DNA of 64,000 nt from Rhodospirillum rubrum ATCC 11170 (GTDB lineage Bacteria > Pseudomonadota > Alphaproteobacteria > Rhodospirillales > Rhodospirillaceae), in contig NC_007643.1 of assembly GCF_000013085.1 (NCBI RefSeq), positions 2,651,001 to 2,715,000 of the forward strand, given 5' to 3'. The notes beneath the pieces were generated by a model that saw nothing but the letters and a program-made list of their open reading frames with translations, made no database searches and had not been told where the DNA came from. This document shows positions 17,942 to 24,614 of the stretch, piece after piece (positions within the stretch are counted from its first letter, which is position 1; every line of letters starts with the position of its first letter). Made by a program: the position numbers and the translations under genes.

Positions 17942-18657
17942 CTCGCAGCCCATGCCCCGCCATCGAGGGGACTGAAACAGGGTGGTGAGGAATTCATAGC
18001 GGCTGTGCGTGGCCTTCTCGCAGCCCATGCCCCGCCATCGAGGGGACTGAAACCAACAGAAACGGTATCAGCCATGGTAACTACTCCCACCTCGCAGCCC
18101 ATGCCCCGCCATCGAGGGGACTGAAACATGGCTAATGAATGTATTGAACGTTTATTATCCAACAACTCGCAGCCCATGCCCCGCCATCGAGGGGACTGAA
18201 ACTCGGAGGTAACGCCATTGTCGGCGCCGTCGTCTTCGGCTCGCAGCCCATGCCCCGCCATCGAGGGGACTGAAACCTCCCAAGCCGCCACCAGGGCGGC
18301 TTTGGCGCGGGCGGCTCGCAGCCCATGCCCCGCCATCGAGGGGACTGAAACCCCGGGGGGTGTCGCGGTCTTAGTATTCCAGGATCCGCGCCTCGCAGCC
18401 CATGCCCCGCCATCGAGGGGACTGAAACGGTGTCGGCGACCATGCGCTGATCATTGCCGGTCGGAATCTCGCAGCCCATGCCCCGCCATCGAGGGGACTG
18501 AAACGAGGGAGAGCCCACCGTACTGAAAAGCGAGGTGGCGCATCCTCGCAGCCCATGCCCCGCCATCGAGGGGACTGAAACTCGGCGGGCAACTCGAAGC
18601 AAAGGGCGCGGGTGGTGGTTCTCGCAGCCCATGCCCCGCCATCGAGGGGACTGAAAC
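17942..18657 (+). repeat. Distal block: 10 repeats of variant B
   Basis: Repeats 12-21 all carry C at position 10 and T at position 22 and are otherwise identical to variant A. Starts are 17942, 18017, 18091, 18166, 18240, 18315, 18392, 18468, 18545 and 18621. No repeat has only one of the two substitutions. Confidence 0.95.
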
Positions 18658-18705
18658 TACTCTTCGCCTCCTTCGGGCTCACGGCTCGCGCCGCGACTCG
18701 CGCTA

Positions 18706-18726
18706 AAAAGGGGTCTGACCCCTTTT
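18706..18726. terminator. Terminator-like hairpin right of the CRISPR array
   Basis: AAAAGGGGT and ACCCCTTTT pair perfectly around CTG; T-rich sequence follows. Arms carry A and T runs, so it could terminate in either direction, serving the array from the left and the sulfide genes from the right. It resembles the hairpin at 16809-16829. Confidence 0.6.
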
Positions 18727-18861
18727 ATCCTTTTTCTTTTATCCTCTTTTATCCCCTTAGGCACCGCGACCGATCAGAAAGGCGTTGCGCCGGGGCGCAA
18801 CGCCTTGAGGGATCGCAAGATAATCCCCGCAGATCTTGGCGCCCGGGGGAAGCGCGGCCGG

Positions 18862-19212
18862 TCAGGCGCTTCGGCGCAGGCTGACCAGACCGAGGGTGGC
18901 ATAGGCGAGGATGGTGGAGCCCGCCAGACCGATGCCCCAAATCAGCCCGACCAGCAACCAATCCACCGGCCCCCCGGCATCGGAGAAGCCCGATACGGTA
19001 ACCCGGGCGGCCAGGACCAGGGCCAGGACGCCCCCGGCAAGGCCGATGAGTTCCGAGCGGACCAGCCGGCGGCTGTTGATCTTTCCCTCCTTGAGAAAAA
19101 CGAACAAGGCGCCGCCCAGCCCAAGCAGGGCGAGGGCCAGCAGGATCCACAACACAGGTCCCAGCATTTCCTGGAAAACCTGAAAAAACACGATGGGATC
19201 GAATTTTTCCAT
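18862..19212 (-). CDS. Small membrane protein (DUF5368-like)
   Basis: The 116-residue protein has three hydrophobic helices: residues about 10-32 (FQEMLGPVLWILLALALLG), 50-68 and 80-105. The N-terminus MEKFDPIVFFQVF recalls DUF5368 proteins encoded beside sulfide:quinone oxidoreductases; I cannot verify the match. ATG 19212 follows GAGGA; an earlier in-frame start at 19302 overlaps the flavoprotein gene. It lies 17 bases downstream of the flavoprotein gene and is probably its membrane partner. Confidence 0.7.
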   Translation of the reverse strand: MEKFDPIVFFQVFQEMLGPVLWILLALALLGLGGALFVFLKEGKINSRRLVRSELIGLAGGVLALVLAARVTVSGFSDAGGPVDWLLVGLIWGIGLAGSTILAYATLGLVSLRRSA

Positions 19213-19229
19213 GGGTCGGGTCCTCACCC

Positions 19230-20567
19230 TTAGAAGTGGCCGCGCAGCATGGTTAGATAGGTCGGCTTCAAAGCCATGGTCTTCATCACCCAGGTGATCC
19301 ACAACTCCTCCAAAGGAGCGACCAGACCGGGGAAAGACGGGGCGAGATTGTCGTCGTAATCGAATTCCACCAGCATCGCTCGCCCCAACTTGGTGATCAG
19401 CGGGCAGGAGGTATAGCCATTATAGACGCTGGTCGAGGTCTTGCCCTGGATGTCGGCCGCCAGATGGTCGGCCATCACCGGCACCTGCCATTTGATGCTG
19501 GCGGCGGTCTTGCCCTTGGGAACGCCGGCCACATCACCGACGCCAAAGATATTGGGATAGCGCCGATGCCGCAGGCTGGCCTTGTCGACCTCCATCCAGC
19601 CATCGGCGGCGAAAATGCCGCTTTGCCAGGGCAAGGGGCTGTTGCGAACCGAGGGCGCGGCCCGCATCGGCGGGATCACGTTGATGAAATCATAGGCGAT
19701 CTCGGCCGACCCGCCCGGCGTGGCGTAAGAGGCCACTTTCCGCCCAAGATCGATGCCCGTCATCACATGGTCATAGCGAACCGCGACGTCGCGCTCGCGA
19801 AACAGCATCCGCACCTTTTCCGAAACGATGGGAACGCTAAACAGCCCCTTGTTCTGGGCGGCGTAGATCAACTCGGCCTTTCCCCGCGTGCCCCGGCGCC
19901 GCAGCCGGTCCTCGGTGATGAAGGTGTATTTCAGGGGGGCGCCGGCGCATTTCATTTCGGTGATCGGCCGGCCGAACAGCCCGACGCCGCCCTCGTCGAC
20001 AAAGGCGGCCATCGCCTTCCAGGTGGCGGTCGCCGCTTCGGGACCGGCATAAAGGCTGCCCAGCCCGTCCTGGCCGATGCGCTCGACCTCCATGCCGGCG
20101 ATCGCCGCGTAATCCAGATGCAGGCCGGTGGCGACGATCAGATAATCATAGGCGATGGTCCGCCCGCTATCGGTGATCACCTTGTTGGCGTCGGGAACGA
20201 ACTCGGCCACCCGCTCCTCGATCCAGTCGCAGCCCGCCGGCAGATACTCGGCGGTGGTCGAGGTCACGTAATCGGCCGATTTGATGCCGCCGGCCACCAG
20301 GGTGAAGCCCGGTTGGTAACAGTGGACCTTGCGGCGATCGACCAGGGTGATGGAGGCCCCCTCCAGCATCTGCGACAGCCGCGCCGCGCTCGCCAACCCC
20401 GCCGCCCCGGCGCCGGCGATGACGATCCGCGCTTTTGTCGGAAGCTTCGGACTCGCCCGGGCGGCGGGCGCCGCTCCCAGCCCCCCCAGGGCCACGACCG
20501 TGGTTCCGCCAAGCCCGCCTAGAAAGCGCCGTCGGCTGACGTCTCGCCTGTCATCGGTGTCACTCAT
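19230..20567 (-). CDS. Tat-exported sulfide:quinone oxidoreductase-type flavoprotein
   Basis: The 445-residue protein begins with a twin-arginine signal (SRRRFLGGLGG, residues 11-21). A FAD-binding Rossmann motif follows (RIVIAGAGAAGLASAARL). Cysteines in KCAGAPLKY and TSCPLIT occupy places like the redox-active cysteines of sulfide:quinone oxidoreductases, and FGVGDVAG is the second FAD motif. It would oxidise sulfide in the periplasm and pass electrons to quinone or a cytochrome. ATG 20567 follows GGGAGG. Flavocytochrome c sulfide dehydrogenase flavoprotein is the main alternative. An SqrR-like gene follows in the same direction upstream, supporting the sulfide role. Confidence 0.8.
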   Translation of the reverse strand: MSDTDDRRDVSRRRFLGGLGGTTVVALGGLGAAPAARASPKLPTKARIVIAGAGAAGLASAARLSQMLEGASITLVDRRKVHCYQPGFTLVAGGIKSADYVTSTTAEYLPAGCDWIEERVAEFVPDANKVITDSGRTIAYDYLIVATGLHLDYAAIAGMEVERIGQDGLGSLYAGPEAATATWKAMAAFVDEGGVGLFGRPITEMKCAGAPLKYTFITEDRLRRRGTRGKAELIYAAQNKGLFSVPIVSEKVRMLFRERDVAVRYDHVMTGIDLGRKVASYATPGGSAEIAYDFINVIPPMRAAPSVRNSPLPWQSGIFAADGWMEVDKASLRHRRYPNIFGVGDVAGVPKGKTAASIKWQVPVMADHLAADIQGKTSTSVYNGYTSCPLITKLGRAMLVEFDYDDNLAPSFPGLVAPLEELWITWVMKTMALKPTYLTMLRGHF

Positions 20568-20747
20568 CGTACCTCCCGGGATCATGCCGCTGCTTTGGCG
20601 GCCTTTGTTTTTTCTGAGATTACGGACCGCTGATGCTCACCCTCCCCGCGCGACTCCAGCCCATGACGCTCCCCCGCGCCGCGCTTGGGGCGCGGCCGCC
20701 GCAAGCGGCCTGACGGGGGGCGGCGTAACGGGGGACGGCGTCAAAGG

Positions 20748-21080
20748 TCATGGGAGGTCCCTTTTCTGCGGACAATACAGATCGACCAGGGTGTTGATCA
20801 GCACCAGGACTTTGGGGTTGGCGACCGAGTAATAAATCCGCTTCCCCTCGCGCCGGCTGGCGATCAATCCTTCGGAGCGCAAAACGCCAAGCTGTTGGGA
20901 CAGCGTCGGCTGATGAATCCCCAGCGCCTCTTCCAGGGCGCTTACCGACATCTCGCCATTGCACAACTGACAAAGCAGCAACAGCCGGTTCTGATTGGCC
21001 AGGGCGAACAAGGTCGCCGTCGCTTCCGCGGCGGCCGTTCGCATGGCATCGACACTAAGGGTGGAATTTTCCGCAACCAT
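20748..21080 (-). CDS. ArsR-family sulfide-responsive repressor (SqrR/BigR-like)
   Basis: The 110-residue winged-helix protein has the ArsR recognition helix in HQPTLSQQLGVLRSEGLI. Cysteines at 37, 40 and 103 are notable: SqrR of Rhodobacter capsulatus senses persulfide through Cys41 and Cys107, which match Cys40 and Cys103 here by position. It should repress sulfide-oxidation genes until reactive sulfur forms a tetrasulfide bridge. It lies between the flavoprotein gene and the divergent persulfide reductase gene and probably controls both. Confidence 0.8.
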   Translation of the reverse strand: MVAENSTLSVDAMRTAAAEATATLFALANQNRLLLLCQLCNGEMSVSALEEALGIHQPTLSQQLGVLRSEGLIASRREGKRIYYSVANPKVLVLINTLVDLYCPQKRDLP

Positions 21081-21201
21081 GCGACCTCCGATATATCATC
21101 ATTATATTGACTAATATAACTTACCGCAATAGGGTCGGTGCCACGGTCGTCGTCGTGACCGCCGATCGCCCCTTCAAAGCGGAGCATTGCCTGTGGAGCA
21201 G

Positions 21202-22857
21202 ATGAGCATTCTCGTCATTGGCGGCGTGGCCGCCGGCGCGTCCTTTGCCGCGCGGGCCCGGCGCCTGTCGGAAACGGCGCGGATCACCGTCCTTGAACGC
21301 GGCCCGGACGTGTCGTTCGCCAATTGCGGCCTCCCCTATCACATCGGCGGCGAAATCCCCGATCGCGGCGCGCTGGCGGTGCAATCGGCCGCCTCGCTGA
21401 AGGGTCTGCTCAATCTCGACGTCCGCGTCCAGACCGAAGCGGTGGCGATCGATCCCAAGGGCAAGCGGGTCGAGGTGCGCGACCTCGCCAGCGGACAAAG
21501 CGCCTGGCTGCCTTACGATAAGCTGATGCTGGCCCCCGGCGCCTCGCCCCTGCGCCCGCCCCTGCCCGGCATCGACGATCCCCGCATCTTCACCTTGCGC
21601 AATTTGCAAGACATGGACCGCATCATCGCCGCCACCGCCCCGGGCCAGCGCGCCGTGGTCATCGGCGCCGGGTTCATCGGGCTGGAGATGGCCGAGCAGT
21701 TGCACCGCAAGGGGCTTGGCGTCGATCTCGTCGAACTGCAAAGCCAAGTCCTGCCGCCCCTCGACCCGCCGATGGCCGCCCTGGTCGAAAGCGAACTGCG
21801 GCGCCATGACATCGGGCTGCATCTGGGCGACGCCATCGCCCGCTTCGAAAGCCTGGGCGCCCGACTGCGCTGCCATCTCGCCTCCGACAAGACCTTGGAT
21901 GCCGACATCGTCATCTTGTCGATCGGCGTCAAACCCGAAAGCGATCTCGCCCGCGCCGCCGGTCTGGAGCTTGGCGCCAAGGGCCATATCGTCGTCGATT
22001 CCTTCCAGCGCACCTCCGACCCCGACATCTATGCCGCCGGCGACGGGGTGGAAACGGTCGACCGGATCTTGGGGGGCAAAACCGCGGTGCCGATGGGCGG
22101 CCCGGCCAATCGCCAGGGACGGGTGGCCGCCGATCATATCTTCCTCGCCGACAAGGCCCGCCCCTATCCCGGTTCGGTCGGAACGGGGATCGTCCGCGCC
22201 TTCGACGCGGTGGTCGGCATCACCGGCTGGAGCGAGAAGCGCCTTGCCGCCGCCGGCCACCCTTATGAAACGGTGACGGTCAACGACAGCCATCACGCCT
22301 CCTATTACCCCGGCGCCAAGCCGATGACCCTGAAAATCCTCTGGGAGCCCGACAGCGGCCGCCTGCTTGGCGCCCAGGTCAGCGGCAGCGAGGGGGTCGA
22401 CAAACGGCTCGACATCTTGTCGACGGCGATCATCGCCGGCATGACCGTCGAGGATCTGTGCCACCTTGAACTGGCCTATGCGCCGCCCTTCGGTTCGGCC
22501 AAGGATCTGGTCAATCTCGCCGGCTTCGCCGCCTGCAACCGCCGCGACGGACTGGTCTCCCACACCACCGAGCTGCCGACGGACCCGCAGGTGCAGGTGA
22601 TCGACGTGCGGGGCAAGCCGCTTGCCGAGGCCTATCCGGCGCCGGGGACGACGATCAACATTCCCTTCCCGACCCTGCGCGCCCACCTCGACACCCTGGA
22701 CAAGACACGGCCGGTGGTGACCCTCTGCGCCTTTGGCAAGATGAGCTATTTCGCCGCCCGGGTCCTTAGCCAGCATGGCTTCACGGTGAAAAGTTTCAGC
22801 GGCGGCCTCAAGGCCAATGTCGATCCGCGCACCCCGGGCAAGTTGCCCGGCGCCTGA
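21202..22857 (+). CDS. CoA-disulfide / persulfide reductase with C-terminal rhodanese domain
   Basis: This 551-residue cytoplasmic flavoprotein combines a pyridine nucleotide-disulfide reductase (residues 1-445) with a rhodanese domain (about 460-551). ILVIGGVAAGASFAARAR binds FAD, Cys42 in FANCGLPYH is the active cysteine of CoA-disulfide reductases, AVVIGAGFIGLEMAE binds NAD(P)H, and Cys509 in VTLCAFGKMSYF is the rhodanese cysteine. The family reduces CoA persulfides and disulfides or polysulfides. ATG 21202 was chosen; a TTG at 21187 would add five residues. The divergent SqrR-like gene suggests induction by sulfide. Together with the flavoprotein it handles sulfane sulfur. Confidence 0.88.
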   Translation: MSILVIGGVAAGASFAARARRLSETARITVLERGPDVSFANCGLPYHIGGEIPDRGALAVQSAASLKGLLNLDVRVQTEAVAIDPKGKRVEVRDLASGQSAWLPYDKLMLAPGASPLRPPLPGIDDPRIFTLRNLQDMDRIIAATAPGQRAVVIGAGFIGLEMAEQLHRKGLGVDLVELQSQVLPPLDPPMAALVESELRRHDIGLHLGDAIARFESLGARLRCHLASDKTLDADIVILSIGVKPESDLARAAGLELGAKGHIVVDSFQRTSDPDIYAAGDGVETVDRILGGKTAVPMGGPANRQGRVAADHIFLADKARPYPGSVGTGIVRAFDAVVGITGWSEKRLAAAGHPYETVTVNDSHHASYYPGAKPMTLKILWEPDSGRLLGAQVSGSEGVDKRLDILSTAIIAGMTVEDLCHLELAYAPPFGSAKDLVNLAGFAACNRRDGLVSHTTELPTDPQVQVIDVRGKPLAEAYPAPGTTINIPFPTLRAHLDTLDKTRPVVTLCAFGKMSYFAARVLSQHGFTVKSFSGGLKANVDPRTPGKLPGA

Positions 22858-22862
22858 GGGCG

Positions 22863-22925
22863 GGCGGTTCCGGGAAAACCGCCTAGCCGACTGTTCTGTA
22901 AGGGACGGTTCCATCGAACCGTCCC
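22863..22925. promoter_or_regulatory. Two hairpins before the DUF3365 gene
   Basis: GGCGGTT/AACCGCC (22863-22883) is followed by a perfect ten-base repeat GGGACGGTTC, CATC, GAACCGTCCC (22902-22925). The second ends 17 bases before the start codon. They may end the reductase transcript or act as an operator or translation control for the next gene. Confidence 0.4.
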
Positions 22926-22942
22926 GCCGATGGAGATCGCCG

Positions 22943-23521
22943 ATGGCTCGTTTCGCCCTGCCTTGTCTGGCCTTGATGGGCGTGGCGCTGGTTCACCCGC
23001 CCGCCCGCGCCGAGGACCCGGCCGCTTCGCTGAAAACCGAGGCGGCCGGGCTGGTGAAAACCTATTCCACAACCTTGCTGACCGCCTTGCAAGACGCCCT
23101 GGATAGTGGCGGCCCAGTGCTGGCGATCGAGGCCTGCCACACCCAGGCCGGACCGATCGCCGCCGACCTCGCCGCCCACAGCGGCTGGTCGATCAAACGA
23201 ACCAGCCTGAAGCTTCGCAACCCCGCCTCGGCCCCCGACGCCTTCGAGCGCGAGACGCTGGCCGCCTTCGAAGATCGCCTGGGCAAGGGCGAGGCCATCG
23301 CCGATCTGACGCGGACGGCGATCGTCAAAGGCCCCGATGGCCGCGAGACCTTTCGCTTCGCCAAGGCCATTCCGCTTGGCCAAGCCTGCACGACCTGCCA
23401 CGGCGTGGCCCTGACGCCCGAGGTCACGGCGAAACTTCACGACCTTTACCCCGAGGATCAGGCCGTGGGCTTCAAGCCCGGCGACTTACGCGGCATCTTC
23501 TCCCTCAGCCGACCGATGTAA
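22943..23521 (+). CDS. DUF3365 (Tll0287-like) periplasmic haem-binding protein
   Basis: The 192-residue protein has a signal peptide (residues 1-23, cleaved after PPARA). The mature domain matches the DUF3365 pattern: VLAIEACHTQAGPIA, then RTSLKLRNPASAPDAFE, and a single c-type haem motif CTTCH (residues 149-153) near the C-terminus. These proteins are thought to be redox or haem-based sensors; function is poorly known. ATG 22943 follows GGAG. It lies downstream of the persulfide reductase and may take part in sulfide oxidation electron transfer, which is inference. Confidence 0.8.
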   Translation: MARFALPCLALMGVALVHPPARAEDPAASLKTEAAGLVKTYSTTLLTALQDALDSGGPVLAIEACHTQAGPIAADLAAHSGWSIKRTSLKLRNPASAPDAFERETLAAFEDRLGKGEAIADLTRTAIVKGPDGRETFRFAKAIPLGQACTTCHGVALTPEVTAKLHDLYPEDQAVGFKPGDLRGIFSLSRPM

Positions 23522-23569
23522 CGGCCCCCGGAGGAGCGCGGCGGCGGGAAAGCGGCGGGCCCGCCGGGG

Positions 23570-24358
23570 TCAGGCGAACGAGGCGTCGCCGCCGGTTTCG
23601 CGCGCCACCGCCCGGGCGGTCTCGAACAAGGCCTCGCGGTCGGCCCGATCCCCGGTCCGTCCCAGATTGGTCACCGTCGTCATCACGCAGACGAGTTCTT
23701 GCTGGGCGTCGAAAACCGGCACGGCCTGACCGGTGATTTCCGGCAGAAGATGGCCGGTCAACTCGGCGCCCCGGGTTTGCCGGATCCGCGCCAGGGTTTC
23801 CGAAGACGGCGGGGTGCCGCGAAAGTAATCGGGCTGAAGACGCCGGGCCACGTCGATATGGTTGGGCGTCAGGAAGGCCTGAAACACCAGCCCGCAGGCG
23901 GTGTTGTCAAGCGGCAGAATATCCCCCAGGGCTAAAGAACTGATCGAGAAATAGGCGCTGCGATACCAGCGTACCAGCGTCGGCCCGCGTTCGGTCCAGA
24001 TGGCGACCCCGGCGCTGGCGGCGATGCGGTTGGCCAAAGCTTTCATATGCCGGGCGGCGATCTCGACGGCGTCGGTCCGCTTAAGGGCGGCGATCCCGAC
24101 ACTCAGCGCCAGCGGTCCCAGATCATAAAAGCCGCTAACGCTGTCTTGCTTGGCCAAGCCCTCCTTAACCAGACTTTGCACATAGCGATGGGCGGTGGAG
24201 CCGCCGGTTCCGGCGCGCCGCGCCAGGGTGCCAAGGGCGAGCGGCTCCTCGGCATTGGCCAAAATGGTCAGAAAACGCGCGGCGATCGAGACCGATTGGA
24301 TGGTCGCCGAGCGCTTCCCGTCGGAAGACCCTTCACCGTCGGGAGGGGAATTGGACAT
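23570..24358 (-). CDS. IclR-family transcriptional regulator
   Basis: The 262-residue protein has an N-terminal winged helix (about residues 18-80; ILANAEEPLALGTLARRAG, STAHRYVQSL) and an IclR effector domain (about 90-255) with GVAIWTERGPTLVRWYRS and VPVFDAQQELVCVMT. It is divergent from the TonB receptor gene, 256 bases away, and may regulate it; the usual ligands of this family are small organic acids. GAAGGG precedes the ATG. Confidence 0.85.
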   Translation of the reverse strand: MSNSPPDGEGSSDGKRSATIQSVSIAARFLTILANAEEPLALGTLARRAGTGGSTAHRYVQSLVKEGLAKQDSVSGFYDLGPLALSVGIAALKRTDAVEIAARHMKALANRIAASAGVAIWTERGPTLVRWYRSAYFSISSLALGDILPLDNTACGLVFQAFLTPNHIDVARRLQPDYFRGTPPSSETLARIRQTRGAELTGHLLPEITGQAVPVFDAQQELVCVMTTVTNLGRTGDRADREALFETARAVARETGGDASFA

Positions 24359-24614
24359 GGAAAACGAACCCTTCGCCTAACGATCCCGATTGCCGGAAAG
24401 CCGGAGGACCCGGCCCTATATCGCCCGGGCAGCGCTGTCAATCCACTCCGGTATTCCCCCCAGGGCGAAGCCCGCCCTCCCCCGGCCCCGCCGTCTCGTT
24501 GCCGAAATATCACAACCCCCACGAAATTTGCGCCAATTCCATAATACGGGATGACTTCCACATTTCGATACGGATTATGCGATCAGTTCTTATTTGCAAG
24601 GGAGTCGGCAATCC

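Larger units (their letters stand above)
17113..18657 (+). CRISPR. CRISPR array, 21 repeats and 20 spacers
   Basis: A 37-base repeat begins CTCGCAGCC and ends GGGGACTGAAAC. Twenty-one copies are present with no length change; spacers are 35-43 bases, mostly 37-40, and all differ. CCCC (repeat positions 14-17) and GGGG (26-29) can form a small hairpin around an eight-base loop. Orientation is set by the GAAAC end and the AT-rich leader on the left. No cas gene is found in the window on either side, so processing and interference must depend on genes elsewhere. The subtype cannot be assigned from the repeat alone. No degenerate terminal repeat is seen. Confidence 0.97.

Noticed and set aside
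18621-18657. Degenerate terminal CRISPR repeat marking the trailer end
   Set aside because: The last repeat is identical to the other variant B copies.
17101-18682. Open frames through the CRISPR array with repeated FQSPRWRG and APPPRGLK segments
   Set aside because: These are translations of the repeat sequence, not proteins.
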